Assembly: GCA_944332485.1 (NCBI GenBank)
Contig: CALVKB010000004.1
Coordinates: 1 to 53,983, forward strand
DNA from: an uncultured Bacilli bacterium
Lineage (GTDB): Bacteria > Bacillota_I > Bacilli_A > RFN20 > CAG-288
DNA length: 53,983 nt
Reading direction: 5' to 3'
How positions within the stretch are numbered: position 1 is the first letter of the stretch; the number at the start of each line of letters is the position of its first letter. A program made the position numbers and the translations under genes. The notes beneath the pieces are model-generated. The model was not told the origin of the DNA. It saw only the letters and a program-made list of their open reading frames with translations, and made no database searches. Positions 43,676 through 53,149 of this stretch are shown in pieces.

Positions 43676-43984
43676 ATGAAAATTCGTCAAAACGATAACG
43701 TTATTGTTATCTCTGGTGCATACAAGGGCACACACGGTAAAGTTGCAAAAGCTTTACCAAAAAAGAATATGGTAATTGTTGAAGGCGTTAACAAGAGAAC
43801 CAAACACGTCAAACCAAATCAACAAAACCAAGAAGGTTCAATCAAGACAATCTACGCTCCAATTCACGTTTCCAACGTTGCAATTGAAGATCCAAAAACC
43901 AAGACTCCTACAAGAATCGGTTACAAGATTGTCGATAATAAGAAAGTTCGTGTTACTAAGAAGAGTAACAGCGTTCTCGACTAA
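43676..43984 (+). CDS. rplX: 50S ribosomal protein L24
   Basis: A 102-aa assembly initiator with an N-terminal KOW motif (NDNVIVISGAYKGTHGKV, about 5-22), then VIVEGVNKRTKHVKPNQQNQEGSIKTIYAPIHVSNV. Normal length. A strong AAGGAGG precedes the start. Confidence 0.97.
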   Translation: MKIRQNDNVIVISGAYKGTHGKVAKALPKKNMVIVEGVNKRTKHVKPNQQNQEGSIKTIYAPIHVSNVAIEDPKTKTPTRIGYKIVDNKKVRVTKKSNSVLD

Positions 43985-44000
43985 GAAAGGGTGGTAATTT

Positions 44001-44579
44001 ATGGCAGAAAAGAAAAACACAAATAAAGTAGCACAAGTTACTACTCGTTTACAAACATTGTACAAACAGGAAGTTTTGCCTGAATTGATGAAGGAATTCA
44101 ATTATTCTTCAGTCATGCAAGCTCCTAAGCTTGTCAAGATCGTCATCAACATGGGTATCGGTGAAGCTACCGGTAACTCCAAAGCTATTGAAGAATCCGT
44201 CAAGGATTTAACTCAACTCTCCGGTCAACATCCAGTTGTCACCAAAGCTAAAAAATCTGTCGCTAACTTCAAGCTTCGTGAGAATCAAGCAGTTGGTGCT
44301 AAAGTTACACTTCGTGGTGTCAGAATGTACGACTTTTTGGACAAGTTGATGAACATCGCTCTTCCAAGAGTTAGAGATTTCCGTGGTGTTAGCAAAAACT
44401 CATTCGATGGTAGAGGTAACTACGCTCTCGGTATCAAAGAGCAATTGATTTTCCCTGAGATCGATTACGATAAGATCACCAGAACACAAGGTATGGATAT
44501 CATCATCGTCACCACAGCACAATCAGATAAAGAGGCATACAGCTTATTAGCAAGATTAGGTATGCCATTTAGAAAGTAA
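44001..44579 (+). CDS. rplE: 50S ribosomal protein L5
   Basis: A 192-aa 5S rRNA- and P-site-tRNA-contacting protein. It contains [48 protein letters not shown] and [23 protein letters not shown]. About 13 extra N-terminal residues ([13 protein letters not shown]) compared with the usual 179 aa. Confidence 0.97.
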   Translation: MAEKKNTNKVAQVTTRLQTLYKQEVLPELMKEFNYSSVMQAPKLVKIVINMGIGEATGNSKAIEESVKDLTQLSGQHPVVTKAKKSVANFKLRENQAVGAKVTLRGVRMYDFLDKLMNIALPRVRDFRGVSKNSFDGRGNYALGIKEQLIFPEIDYDKITRTQGMDIIIVTTAQSDKEAYSLLARLGMPFRK

Positions 44580-44590
44580 GGAGGAAGAAT

Positions 44591-44776
44591 ATGGCAAGAA
44601 AAGCTTTGATTATCAAACAATCACGTCCTCAAAAATTCAAAGTGAGAGAATATACACGTTGCACACGTTGTGGCCGTCCTCACGCTGTTTCAAGAAAATT
44701 CGGTTTATGCCGTCTTTGCTTGAGAGAGATGGCATACAAAGGTGAAATTCCTGGTATGCACAAAGCCAGTTGGTAG
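44591..44776 (+). CDS. rpsN: 30S ribosomal protein S14, zinc type
   Basis: A 61-aa type Z S14. The zinc-binding cysteines are intact: CTRC at about 24-27 and CRLC at about 40-43. The end [11 protein letters not shown] is classical. The zinc form is usual in Firmicutes. AAGGAGG precedes the ATG. Confidence 0.97.
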   Translation: MARKALIIKQSRPQKFKVREYTRCTRCGRPHAVSRKFGLCRLCLREMAYKGEIPGMHKASW

Positions 44777-44790
44777 AAAGGAGAAACGAG

Positions 44791-45207
44791 ATGTTCACAG
44801 ATCCTATTGCAGATATGTTGACAAGAATCAGAAATGCCAACAAGATGAGAAACAAGGAAGTTTTGATTCCAAGTTCCGAAATTAAAGTTAGCATCGCTAA
44901 GATCTTGTTAGAGGAGAATTACATTCAAAAATATGAAGTCGTTCCTCATTTCGATGATAAGAACAACAAAACAAATTTCAGTGATATAAAGATCACATTG
45001 AAATACGATAATAACAACAAGCCAGCCATCACTGATTTAAGAAGAATCAGCAAACCTGGTTTGAGAGTTTACACCGACATTGAAAATATGCCAAGAGTCT
45101 TAAACGGCTTAGGTATCGCTATCGTTTCTACTTCCAAAGGTGTCATGACCGATAAGAAAGCAAGAAAAGAGAAAGTCGGTGGTGAAGTTCTCGCCTTCGT
45201 TTATTAA
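44791..45207 (+). CDS. rpsH: 30S ribosomal protein S8
   Basis: A 138-aa central-domain 16S-binding protein. The start at 44791 ([18 protein letters not shown]) follows AAAGGAG and gives the usual S8 N-terminus; an upstream in-frame codon at 44770 would add seven unlikely residues. The C-terminal [32 protein letters not shown] is conserved. Confidence 0.97.
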   Translation: MFTDPIADMLTRIRNANKMRNKEVLIPSSEIKVSIAKILLEENYIQKYEVVPHFDDKNNKTNFSDIKITLKYDNNNKPAITDLRRISKPGLRVYTDIENMPRVLNGLGIAIVSTSKGVMTDKKARKEKVGGEVLAFVY

Positions 45208-45227
45208 TATTAAGGAGTAAATAGAAA

Positions 45228-45779
45228 ATGTCAAGAATCGGTAAAAAACCAATCAGCATCCCACAAGGTGTTGAAGTTACTGTTAACAAAAATCAAGTGA
45301 CAGTTAAAGGTCCTAAAGGTACTTTAACACAGAGTTTCAATGCGCACATGAGCTATGACATCACCCCAACAGAAGTCACAGTCAAGCGTCCCGATGATAC
45401 AAAAGTTATGAAGATGATGCATGGTACAACCCGTGCTTTACTTCACAACATGATCAAGGGTGTATCTGAAGGCTTTGAAAAAGTCCTTGAAATTCAAGGT
45501 ATCGGATATAAGGCCGAGATGAAGGGTAAAGATATCGTCCTTCACTTAGGTCACTCACACCCCGATATCGTTTCTCCTGTTGAAGGTGTCACAATCAGTT
45601 GTGCATCTCCAACCGAAATTCACGTCAGCGGTATCGATGCTCAAAAAGTCGGACAAATAGCCGCTGTTATCCGTGCAATCAGAAAACCAGAACCATACCA
45701 TGGTAAAGGTGTCCGTTACAGAAACGAAAGAGTTGTCCTTCGTGTTCCTTCTTCAAAGAAGAAAGACTCTAAGAAGTAA
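45228..45779 (+). CDS. rplF: 50S ribosomal protein L6
   Basis: A 183-aa protein near the factor-binding site with two L6 folds. It starts MSRIGKKPISIPQGV, has TRALLHNMIKGVSEGFEKVLEI in the middle and RKPEPYHGKGVRYRNERVV near the end. Normal length plus a short Lys-rich tail. Confidence 0.97.
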   Translation: MSRIGKKPISIPQGVEVTVNKNQVTVKGPKGTLTQSFNAHMSYDITPTEVTVKRPDDTKVMKMMHGTTRALLHNMIKGVSEGFEKVLEIQGIGYKAEMKGKDIVLHLGHSHPDIVSPVEGVTISCASPTEIHVSGIDAQKVGQIAAVIRAIRKPEPYHGKGVRYRNERVVLRVPSSKKKDSKK

Positions 45780-45796
45780 AATAGGAGGTAATAGAT

Positions 45797-46150
45797 ATGA
45801 TTAAACAAGCATCTAAAAAAGAATTAAGAGCAAAAAGACATATGCGTACTAAAGATATCAAGGGTACAAGTGAATGTCCAAGAATATCTGTTTTTCGCTC
45901 CAACAAGTACTTGTATGTTCAATTGGTTGATGATGTCAACCACAAGACATTGGTGAGCCTTTCCACTGCTAAGTTCGATTTACCAGAAGGTAAAAACGTC
46001 GCTGCAGCTACAAAATTAGGTGAGGAAGTTGCAAAACTTTGCAAAGAGAACAAGATTGAAAAGGCAGTTTTCGATCGTTCCGGCTACATCTATCACGGTA
46101 GAATCAAAGCATTGGCTGAAGCTATGCGTGAGAACGGTGTCAAATTCTAA
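45797..46150 (+). CDS. rplR: 50S ribosomal protein L18
   Basis: A 117-aa 5S rRNA-binding protein. It shows RLSVFRS-type [19 protein letters not shown], and the C-terminal [27 protein letters not shown]. Normal length. ATAGGAGG upstream. Confidence 0.97.
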   Translation: MIKQASKKELRAKRHMRTKDIKGTSECPRISVFRSNKYLYVQLVDDVNHKTLVSLSTAKFDLPEGKNVAAATKLGEEVAKLCKENKIEKAVFDRSGYIYHGRIKALAEAMRENGVKF

Positions 46151-46161
46151 GGAGAAAATAT

Positions 46162-46728
46162 ATGGAAAATAAACAAAAAGTTCAGTTGGAGAAAACTGAA
46201 GGTAACGCTGAAGCTAGAAAAACTAGCGAAGGTAAACGCCATACATTGAAAGAAAAAAGAGTTGCTCCACAAAGAAGAAAAGAGGAATCTCCATACGAAG
46301 ATAGAGTTGTTAAAGTAAAGAGAATTTCCAAAACCGTCAAAGGTGGTAGAAGAATGCGTTTCTCAGCATTGATCGTCACCGGTGACAAGAAAGGTGTCTT
46401 CGGCTTCGGTACTGGTAAGTCAACTGAAGTTCCAGAAGCTATCAAGAAAGCAAGTGAAAAAGCAAAGACCAATTTATTCAGGCTTCAAAGAGTTGGTGGT
46501 GACACCATCGCTCATACAGTCGTCGGTAAGTTCGGTGCAACACAAGTTTTCTTAAAACCAGCTAAAGAAGGTACTGGAATCATCGCTGGTGGTGCTGTCC
46601 GTGTTGTTTTGGAGTTAGCCGGTATCCGTAACATCTACTCCAAGGTTTACGGTTCTAGAACACCTATCAACATCATCCGTGCTACAGTCGATGGTTTAAA
46701 TCAACTTAAGAAAGTTAAAAAGGACTAA
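46162..46728 (+). CDS. rpsE: 30S ribosomal protein S5
   Basis: A 188-aa decoding-fidelity protein. The double-stranded-RNA-binding N-domain starts near residue 45 ([20 protein letters not shown]). [21 protein letters not shown] and the C-terminal [19 protein letters not shown] follow. About 25 residues of charged N-terminal extension. In most Firmicutes rpmD (L30) would come next, but it does not here. Confidence 0.97.
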   Translation: MENKQKVQLEKTEGNAEARKTSEGKRHTLKEKRVAPQRRKEESPYEDRVVKVKRISKTVKGGRRMRFSALIVTGDKKGVFGFGTGKSTEVPEAIKKASEKAKTNLFRLQRVGGDTIAHTVVGKFGATQVFLKPAKEGTGIIAGGAVRVVLELAGIRNIYSKVYGSRTPINIIRATVDGLNQLKKVKKD

Positions 46729-46741
46729 AGGAGGTTAAACT

Positions 46742-47251
46742 ATGGAATTACACAATCTTAAAACTGTTGAAGGCTCAACCCACAGTTCAAAAAGAGTCGG
46801 TCGTGGTTTAGGCTCCGGTATGGGTAAAACCTCCACCAGAGGTCAAAAGGGTGCTGGTGCCCGTTCAGGTGGTGCTATCCGCCCAGGTTTTGAAGGTGGT
46901 CAATTACCTTTATACAGACGTTTTCCAAAACGTGGTTTCAGATCATTGAAAAAACATGATTACATAACAGTTGATATCGCTGATTTAGCTAGTTTGGCTA
47001 AAGTCATGAAAGACACCAAGCTCACTGAGACAGATATCATCAACAAAGGTTATGTCAAAGTTAGAAAATCCAGTTTGAAAGTTGATCGTGAATCCGAATT
47101 CTTGGATTTATACAGCAAAAAAGGTGTCAAGGTCATCGGTAACGCTGACATTGATGTCAAATTGGATTTGGAAGTCAGTGCTATTTCCGCTGGAGCAAAA
47201 GCTAGCGTTGAAAAAGCAAATGGTACAGTAACAATCGTTAAGAAGGATTAA
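46742..47251 (+). CDS. rplO: 50S ribosomal protein L15
   Basis: A 169-aa 23S-binding protein. The N-terminal part MELHNLKTVEGSTHSSKRVGRG with GSGMGKTSTRGQKGAGARSGG and the C-terminal beta domain are present. About 20 residues longer than usual at the C-terminus. Only 13 bases separate it from rpsE, so there is no room for rpmD. AAAGGAGG upstream. Confidence 0.97.
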   Translation: MELHNLKTVEGSTHSSKRVGRGLGSGMGKTSTRGQKGAGARSGGAIRPGFEGGQLPLYRRFPKRGFRSLKKHDYITVDIADLASLAKVMKDTKLTETDIINKGYVKVRKSSLKVDRESEFLDLYSKKGVKVIGNADIDVKLDLEVSAISAGAKASVEKANGTVTIVKKD

Positions 47252-47258
47252 TCTTTAT

Positions 47259-48620
47259 ATGCAAAAGTTAGCCTCCATGTTCAAGAATAAGGATGTAATG
47301 AATCGCATCCTGTTCACATTCGTAATATTCTTTATATTCAGAATTGGTTCGGCTATCACTCTTCCAGGTGTTAAACTCTCCGATCAGGCGGATTTATTCA
47401 ACACAAACAACGTTTTAGCACTTGTTAACTTGATGGGTGGTGGTGCCTTGCAATCATTCTCAATATTTGCCTTGGGAGTTTCGCCATTCATCACTGCTCA
47501 AATTATCGTACAACTTCTAAGCATGAACGTTTTGCCATCGCTCACTGAGTTGTCAAAACAAGGTGAAACTGGAAGAAAAAAGATTAATACTGTTACTAAA
47601 ATATTAGCTTTGGTTCTCGGTTGTGTCCAAGCATATGGAATCATCGTGACCATGCAAAACACCTCGGGATTGGAAGTTTTGGATACTTCCGCTTGGGGAT
47701 ATATAAAACTTGTTCTTTACTTGGTAGCTGGAAGCTTATTGCTCATCTGGTTAGGTGATCAAATAACAGATAAGGGTATCGGAAACGGTATCTCCATGAT
47801 CATCTTCTGCGGTATTGTCAGTGCCATCCCTCAACAGATTGTCGGTGCATTCGAACAATACTTGCAATCCAACTTAACAACCGGCGATTCAATTATGATC
47901 TTGAAGGGAGTTCTTTCCTTATTGACATACTTCTTAGCCTTCTTCGCTATCATCGTCTTCGTTGTATTTGTTGAAAAATCTGAAAGAAGACTTCCGGTCA
48001 GTCATTCAAACACATCGGAAAGTCAAACCAAAGAGTTGAATCAGAAAGCGAGTTTCCTACCGATAAAGATCAATTCATCGGGAGTTATTCCTGTCATCTT
48101 CGCGTCAAGTGTCATGATTGCTCCTTCTATCATCATCTCCTTATTTATAGGAAGTGATAATCAACCTTACTGGGTTACAGTCTTAAATGAGGTCTTCTCA
48201 TACAACACGCTTGTTGAGATGCCAGGGATAAACGGTACTAAATGGTACATGCCCTGGGGATTGATAATTTACCTCGTGCTGATCATATTGTTCAGTTATT
48301 TCTACGCTAATTTGCAAATTAACCCGGAGAGAATAGCTGAGAATTTCCAAGAGAGTGGAACTTACATCACCGGACTTCGTCCAGGTGTTGAAACAGAACG
48401 TTACATAAAAACTGTTTTGAATAGAGTCACCTTCATGGGAAGTATCGCATTAGCACTTATTGCGGCTTTACCTGTCGTTCTCACTTTAACAGGAGTTGTT
48501 CCTTCATCATTGGCCTTAGGTGGTACTGGTATGATCATCGTTGTCGGTGTTTGTTTGGAACTTAGAAATCAAGTTGAAGGTATGATAGCGACAAAAAGTT
48601 TTGAAAAAATGTCATTGTAA
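47259..48620 (+). CDS. secY: Preprotein translocase subunit SecY
   Basis: A 453-aa channel of the Sec translocase with ten membrane segments. It contains the plug region GALQSFSIFALGVSPFITAQIIVQLL, KINTVTKILALVLG, WLGDQITDKGIGNGISMIIF and the cytoplasmic loop VFVEKSERRLPV. The length is close to the family. The ATG has little ribosome binding site (ATCTTTAT) and lies 7 bases after rplO, so translation may be coupled. Confidence 0.97.
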   Translation: MQKLASMFKNKDVMNRILFTFVIFFIFRIGSAITLPGVKLSDQADLFNTNNVLALVNLMGGGALQSFSIFALGVSPFITAQIIVQLLSMNVLPSLTELSKQGETGRKKINTVTKILALVLGCVQAYGIIVTMQNTSGLEVLDTSAWGYIKLVLYLVAGSLLLIWLGDQITDKGIGNGISMIIFCGIVSAIPQQIVGAFEQYLQSNLTTGDSIMILKGVLSLLTYFLAFFAIIVFVVFVEKSERRLPVSHSNTSESQTKELNQKASFLPIKINSSGVIPVIFASSVMIAPSIIISLFIGSDNQPYWVTVLNEVFSYNTLVEMPGINGTKWYMPWGLIIYLVLIILFSYFYANLQINPERIAENFQESGTYITGLRPGVETERYIKTVLNRVTFMGSIALALIAALPVVLTLTGVVPSSLALGGTGMIIVVGVCLELRNQVEGMIATKSFEKMSL

Positions 48621-48631
48621 GGAGATAGTTG

Positions 48632-49279
48632 ATGTTAAATATTATTCTTATGGGTCCACCAGGAGTTGGTAAAGGTACTCAAAGTGAACTTATAGTAAAA
48701 GAATTCAAGATTCCCCATATCTCCACTGGAGATATGTTTCGTGAGGCAATCGCCAAGAACACACCTCTTGGTTTGAAAGCTAAGGAATATATGGACAAGG
48801 GCTTACTTGTTCCAGACGAAGTTACAATCGGTATTGTCAACGAACGTTTGGCGATGGACGATTGTAAAGATGGTTACCTTTTGGATGGTTTCCCAAGAAC
48901 CATCGCTCAAGCTGATAGCTTGAAAAATCTAACCATGAAATTGAAAAGACCATTGACACACGTTATCAATTTAGAATGTGATAAGGAAAAGTTGATAACA
49001 AGAATCGCTTCGCGTCGTGTTTGTCCTAAGTGTGGGGCAAGTTATAATCTTATTTCCAAGCGCCCAAGTGTTGATGGCATCTGCGATTGTTGCAATGGTG
49101 AGTTGATTCAACGTAGTGACGATAACGAGGAGAGCTTCAAAGTTCGTTTGCAATCCTACGAGGAGAAAACACTCCCATTGATAAACTACTATCTGCATGA
49201 GAGACTCCTTATTTCAGTTGATGGATTAGGTGAGATTGATGAAGTTTTTTCAAGAATTAAGAAGGTTTTGAAAAGATAA
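48632..49279 (+). CDS. adk: Adenylate kinase
   Basis: A 215-aa long-form adenylate kinase converting AMP and ATP to ADP. The P-loop GPPGVGKGTQ is at 8-17, STGDMFREAI at 31-40, and LLDGFPRT at 83-90. The LID carries a zinc site, CPKC (131-134) and C151/C154, as in Gram-positive enzymes. ATG 48632 is preferred over the TTG just before it because AAGGAG lies eight bases upstream. Confidence 0.97.
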   Translation: MLNIILMGPPGVGKGTQSELIVKEFKIPHISTGDMFREAIAKNTPLGLKAKEYMDKGLLVPDEVTIGIVNERLAMDDCKDGYLLDGFPRTIAQADSLKNLTMKLKRPLTHVINLECDKEKLITRIASRRVCPKCGASYNLISKRPSVDGICDCCNGELIQRSDDNEESFKVRLQSYEEKTLPLINYYLHERLLISVDGLGEIDEVFSRIKKVLKR

Positions 49280-50076
49280 TGGCAATCAAAATTAAAACTG
49301 ATGCTGAAATCTTGATGTTGAAGAAGGTCGGACTTAAATTAGGTAGGGTCTTCGATAAACTGAAAGGTCACATTGTTCCAGGTGTATCGACCAAATATCT
49401 CGACTGTTTAGCAAAAAAATACATCTTGGAAGAAAATTGCAAACCTTCATTCCTCGGTTATGAAGGTTTTCCAGGATCGATCTGTGCTTCAGTTAATGAC
49501 ACATTGATCCATGGTATTCCCTCTGAAGATATAATCCTTGCTGATGGAGATATCATCTCCATCGACATGGGAAATATCGACAATGAAACAGGATTTCAAG
49601 GGGATGCTTGTAGAACATTTACCGTCGGTAATGTCTCAAGTGAAGCAAAAAGACTCATTGAATGCACCGAAAGATGCTTTTATGAGGCTATGAAAATTAT
49701 CAAACCGGGAATTCATGTCACCGATATCTCAGAAGTATTCACCAAGATTGCTAAAGAGTACAACTACTCCTTGGTTGAGGAATTTGGTGGACACGGCATC
49801 GGGCGTGAGATGCATGAGGATCCTATGATACCTAATTGTGGCAAGGGTAATCATGGGCCGATTCTCAGAAAGAACATGGCAATAGCTGTTGAACCGATGG
49901 TTTTACAAGGTAAAAGATATATAACATGTTCTGATGATGGATGGACAATTAAAAGTTGTGATCACAAATTAACTTGCCACTATGAAAACACTCTTGTTAT
50001 CACAGAGAACGGTTGTGAGATAACCACTGTTGATTCAAGCGTTATCTCTTATTTAGGAGGTAATAAATATGAGTAA
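49279..50076 (+). CDS. map: Methionine aminopeptidase type I
   Basis: A 265-aa enzyme removing N-terminal Met from new proteins. The metal ligands are present: Asp in SIDMGN, Asp in GDACRTF, His in [13 protein letters not shown], Glu in EDP and Glu in AVEPMVL; the substrate His is in LIHGIPS. Its ATG overlaps the adk stop by one base (TAATG). Slightly longer than the usual 250 aa. Confidence 0.96.
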   Translation: MAIKIKTDAEILMLKKVGLKLGRVFDKLKGHIVPGVSTKYLDCLAKKYILEENCKPSFLGYEGFPGSICASVNDTLIHGIPSEDIILADGDIISIDMGNIDNETGFQGDACRTFTVGNVSSEAKRLIECTERCFYEAMKIIKPGIHVTDISEVFTKIAKEYNYSLVEEFGGHGIGREMHEDPMIPNCGKGNHGPILRKNMAIAVEPMVLQGKRYITCSDDGWTIKSCDHKLTCHYENTLVITENGCEITTVDSSVISYLGGNKYE

Positions 50077-50296
50077 GGAAGACAATTTTATCGTTGTAGA
50101 AGGTGTAGTAACTGAGATTATTTCTGGAAATAATTATTCGGTTTTGCTCGACGATAATAACATGGTAATCCGGGCCACGGTGTCTGGAAAAATGCGTATG
50201 AATAAGATTCGTATTTTACCAGGAGATAGGGTTACTGTTGCTCTTTCCAAATACGATTTAACACTTGGCCGTATTACATACAGGTACAAAAACTAA
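50069..50296 (+). CDS. infA: Translation initiation factor IF-1
   Basis: A 75-aa OB-fold factor. It has [41 protein letters not shown] and [21 protein letters not shown]. It overlaps map by 8 bases and has AGGAGG upstream. Normal gene neighbourhood (adk-map-infA-rpmJ). Confidence 0.97.
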   Translation: MSKEDNFIVVEGVVTEIISGNNYSVLLDDNNMVIRATVSGKMRMNKIRILPGDRVTVALSKYDLTLGRITYRYKN

Positions 50297-50306
50297 GGAG
50301 GTTATT

Positions 50307-50420
50307 ATGAAAGTTAGACCATCTGTAAAGAAGATTTGTTCAAAATGTAAAGTAATTAAACGTAAAGGTCGTGTTATGGTTATTTGTGAAAATCCAAAAC
50401 ACAAACAAAGACAAGGATAA
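50307..50420 (+). CDS. rpmJ: 50S ribosomal protein L36
   Basis: A 37-aa protein read from the sequence: it starts [20 protein letters not shown] and ends in [11 protein letters not shown]. The zinc ligands (C11, C14, C27, H32) are intact, so this is the zinc-binding C+ form. AAGGAGG precedes the ATG, and rpsM follows after 12 bases. Confidence 0.97.
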   Translation: MKVRPSVKKICSKCKVIKRKGRVMVICENPKHKQRQG

Positions 50421-50432
50421 GGAGATCAGAAA

Positions 50433-50807
50433 ATGGCACGTATTGTTGGTGTTGACATCCCAAATGACAAGGTTGTCACATATTCATTAACTTATATCTA
50501 CGGTATTGGTTTATCTACTGCAAAGAAGATTGTTGCAGATGCTAAGGTCGATCCAACTAAGAGAGTTAAAGATTTGACCGATGAAGAACTCACAAGTATC
50601 CGTAGTGAAGTTTCCAAATATAAAGTTGAAGGTGACCTTCGTAGAGAGGTGAACTTAAATATCAAACGTTTGCAAGAGATCGGTTGCTATAGAGGTTTAC
50701 GTCATAAAAGAGGCTTACCAGTTCGTGGTCAACGTACAAAGACAAATGCTCGTACACGTAAAGGACCAAAGAAGACTGTTGCTAACAAGAAGAAAGCTTC
50801 AATGTAA
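50433..50807 (+). CDS. rpsM: 30S ribosomal protein S13
   Basis: A 124-aa 30S head protein contacting P-site tRNA. It starts [13 protein letters not shown], with [15 protein letters not shown], and ends [20 protein letters not shown] plus a Lys-rich tail. Normal length. Confidence 0.98.
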   Translation: MARIVGVDIPNDKVVTYSLTYIYGIGLSTAKKIVADAKVDPTKRVKDLTDEELTSIRSEVSKYKVEGDLRREVNLNIKRLQEIGCYRGLRHKRGLPVRGQRTKTNARTRKGPKKTVANKKKASM

Positions 50808-50823
50808 TTAGGAGGTAATTAAA

Positions 50824-51213
50824 ATGGCAGAGAAAAAGACAAATAGAAAGAAAAAAGCTAAACTCAGTTTCACCAAGGGTATAGCACACATTCACTGTTC
50901 CTTCAATAATACAATAGTTTCAATTTCTGATGAACAAGGCAAGGTCATTGCTTGGGCCAGTTCCGGAAGTGTCGGATACAAACACACAAGAAAATCCACA
51001 CCATTCGCCGCTCAAGTCGCTGCTGAAACTTGCGCTAAAGCTTGTTATGATAGAGGTTTGAGATCTGTCAGCGTCAGAATCAAAGGTCCAGGTCCAGGTC
51101 GTGAAACAGCACTTCGTGCACTTGACAAGGCTGGTTTAAAGGTTGACAGTATTGTTGATGTTACTCCAGTTCCTCACAATGGATGCCGTCCACAGAAGCG
51201 TCCACGTAACTAA
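50824..51213 (+). CDS. rpsK: 30S ribosomal protein S11
   Basis: A 129-aa platform protein. It contains [40 protein letters not shown]-type [14 protein letters not shown], and the ending [17 protein letters not shown]. Normal length. TTAGGAGG upstream. Confidence 0.98.
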   Translation: MAEKKTNRKKKAKLSFTKGIAHIHCSFNNTIVSISDEQGKVIAWASSGSVGYKHTRKSTPFAAQVAAETCAKACYDRGLRSVSVRIKGPGPGRETALRALDKAGLKVDSIVDVTPVPHNGCRPQKRPRN

Positions 51214-51237
51214 TTTTAAAAATATGGAGGAAACTAT

Positions 51238-52191
51238 ATGAAAGAATTTGAAATGCCTAAATTCGTAGTTAACAAAAACTATGAGTCAACCAATCATGGC
51301 GAATTTAAGATTGAACCACTTGAGAGAGGTTTGGGTAATACTATCGGTAACGCTTTGAGAAGAGTTTTGCTCTCCTTATTGCCAGGTAGTGCTATCTTCT
51401 CCGTCAAAGTTGAAGGTGCAATGCAAGAATTCACCGCATTGAAAGGGGTTGTCGAGGACGTTCCTCAGATTATTCTTAATTTGAAAGAGTTAGTTTTGAA
51501 AATCGATTCTTCCGAAGAAGATACCCATCGTATTTTGAAACTTGACGTTGTCGGTCCTAAAACAGTCACCGCAAATGATATTGATTATCCAGGTGATGTT
51601 GAGATCATCAACAAGGATTTATTCATCGCAAACGTCTCAGAAGGTGGTCATTTAGTTATCACTATGCAAGTTTGCAAAGGTCGTGGTTTCGTTTTAGCTG
51701 AAACAAACAAGATCGAACACGAGATGCCAGTTGGTACAATCCCAGTTGATAGCAACTTCTCACCAATTAAGAATGTTAGCATGGAAGTCAATTCTACTCG
51801 TGTTGGTAATTCTTCCAATTATGACAGCTTGAGTTTGAATGTTGATACAAATGGTGCCATCACTCCAAGTGATGCCATCAGCATCGCATGTAAGATTTTG
51901 TCCGCTCATTTCCAAATTATCGAAACTATCTCTGATACTGCTGAGAATGTTTCCATGAGTTCATCTTCATCATCTAATGAGCAACAAGCTAAGGCTGTCG
52001 ACTTACCTATCGAAGAGCTCGATTTATCCGTCCGTAGTTACAACTGCTTGAAAAGAGAGGCTATCACCACTGTTACAGAGTTGTGCAACTACAGGGAAGA
52101 GGATATGATGAAACTTAAGAATTTAGGTAAGAAATCATTCAAAGAAATCAAAGATAAACTTGAATCCATCGGATACAAGTTTAAAGAGTAA
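51238..52191 (+). CDS. rpoA: RNA polymerase alpha subunit
   Basis: A 317-aa assembly platform of RNA polymerase. The N-terminal domain (1-230) has PLERGLGNTIGNALRRVLLSLLPG and EFTALKGVVEDV. The C-terminal domain (about 250-317) has IEELDLSVRSYNCLKREAI and KLKNLGKKSFKEIKDKL, which contacts UP elements and activators. Normal length, with a short Ser-rich linker at about 240. Confidence 0.98.
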   Translation: MKEFEMPKFVVNKNYESTNHGEFKIEPLERGLGNTIGNALRRVLLSLLPGSAIFSVKVEGAMQEFTALKGVVEDVPQIILNLKELVLKIDSSEEDTHRILKLDVVGPKTVTANDIDYPGDVEIINKDLFIANVSEGGHLVITMQVCKGRGFVLAETNKIEHEMPVGTIPVDSNFSPIKNVSMEVNSTRVGNSSNYDSLSLNVDTNGAITPSDAISIACKILSAHFQIIETISDTAENVSMSSSSSSNEQQAKAVDLPIEELDLSVRSYNCLKREAITTVTELCNYREEDMMKLKNLGKKSFKEIKDKLESIGYKFKE

Positions 52192-52208
52192 TAAGGAGAT
52201 AGATAGAC

Positions 52209-52613
52209 ATGGCTACAATTGGTCGTAAGAACGTTCATGGTAAAGGTGGTGTTCGTTTCAAAACTGGATACACCGCTAGCAAAGATAAAAGCATGCTCAG
52301 AAATGTCGTCACACAATTGATCATTTCTGAACAGGTTGTTGTCACTTTGAAAGTTGCTAAGCAAGTTTCTCAATTAGCTGATAGATTAGTAACCTATGCT
52401 AAACACGGTGATTTGCACAACAGAAGATTAGCTGAAAGCATCGTTAGAGATGTTTACACTGATAAGAGTGAGAAAGAAACCGCATTGCAAAAATTATTCA
52501 CAACATTAGCAAAACGTTATCAATCAAGAAAAGGTGGTTACACCAGAGTTTTGAAGCTTGATAACCGCCGTGGTGATAATTCACCTATGGCAGTTTGTGC
52601 TTTCGTTAAGTAA
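52209..52613 (+). CDS. rplQ: 50S ribosomal protein L17
   Basis: A 134-aa tunnel-exit protein, last gene of the superoperon. It has MLRNVVTQLIISEQVVVTLKVAK and KRYQSRKGGYTRVLKLDNRRGDNSPMAVCAFV. About 12 extra N-terminal residues relative to the usual 120. AAGGAGA upstream, terminator 26 bases downstream. Confidence 0.97.
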   Translation: MATIGRKNVHGKGGVRFKTGYTASKDKSMLRNVVTQLIISEQVVVTLKVAKQVSQLADRLVTYAKHGDLHNRRLAESIVRDVYTDKSEKETALQKLFTTLAKRYQSRKGGYTRVLKLDNRRGDNSPMAVCAFVK

Positions 52614-52639
52614 AAATAATAAATTTATATATAGATAAT

Positions 52640-52665
52640 AATGCAGAGAGAATCTGCATTTTTTT
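52640..52665 (+). terminator. Terminator of the ribosomal superoperon
   Basis: AATGCAGA (52640-52647), loop GAGAA, TCTGCATT (52653-52660), then five further T. A strong intrinsic terminator. Confidence 0.9.
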
Positions 52666-52677
52666 GTTGTTTTATTC

Positions 52678-52706
52678 TTGCACATTTAAAAATTATTTTG
52701 TATATT
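52678..52706 (+). promoter_or_regulatory. Promoter of the perR-peroxiredoxin operon
   Basis: TTGCAC (52678-52683), a 17-base spacer, TATATT (52701-52706). The expected transcript start is near 52713, inside the palindrome that follows. Confidence 0.65.
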
Positions 52707-52711
52707 ATTAG

Positions 52712-52737
52712 TAATCATTATTAATAAGTAATGATTA
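52712..52737. promoter_or_regulatory. PerR/Fur-type operator
   Basis: A perfect inverted repeat TAATCATTA (52712-52720) and TAATGATTA (52729-52737) with an 8-base centre covers the start of transcription. Fur-family repressors bind such AT-rich palindromes. It suggests autoregulation and control of the downstream peroxiredoxin gene. Confidence 0.65.
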
Positions 52738-52750
52738 TTGGAAAGGACTT

Positions 52751-53146
52751 ATGAATAATACCAGGGAAACATTGCAAAAAAAGATCATATTTGATTGTCT
52801 GAAGAACAATAAAGTTCATCCTACTGCAGAGGATGTATACAATATTGTTCACAAAGATTATCCAAATATATCGAAAGCGACAGTTTATCGAGTTTTGAGT
52901 AAACTATCGGAAAATGGACAAATTAGAAAGTTGGATTTTGATACAAGTTCAAGATTCGATGATGAGATAGCTCCTCATTATCATTTTGTTTGCAAAAGAT
53001 GCAACAAGATTATCGATGTCTTTTTAAACGAAGAGAGATTGACTCAACTTGATGAATTTAAACAAACATTCAATGACTTTTCAATAGACGATACTGAGAT
53101 AGTCTTCAAAGGATTATGTAAAGATTGTCAGAAAAAGGAGAATTAA
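52751..53146 (+). CDS. perR: PerR-like peroxide-sensing repressor (Fur family)
   Basis: A 131-aa winged-helix repressor. The regulatory metal ligands match PerR: D70 (SRFD, Asp rather than the Glu of Fur), H76 and H78 (HYH), D89 and H23. Two CX2C pairs (C81/C84, C123/C126) bind structural zinc. In PerR proteins oxidation of the metal-binding His residues releases DNA under peroxide stress. AAAGGA precedes the ATG; the peroxiredoxin gene follows after three bases. Confidence 0.85.
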   Translation: MNNTRETLQKKIIFDCLKNNKVHPTAEDVYNIVHKDYPNISKATVYRVLSKLSENGQIRKLDFDTSSRFDDEIAPHYHFVCKRCNKIIDVFLNEERLTQLDEFKQTFNDFSIDDTEIVFKGLCKDCQKKEN

Positions 53147-53149
53147 AAA

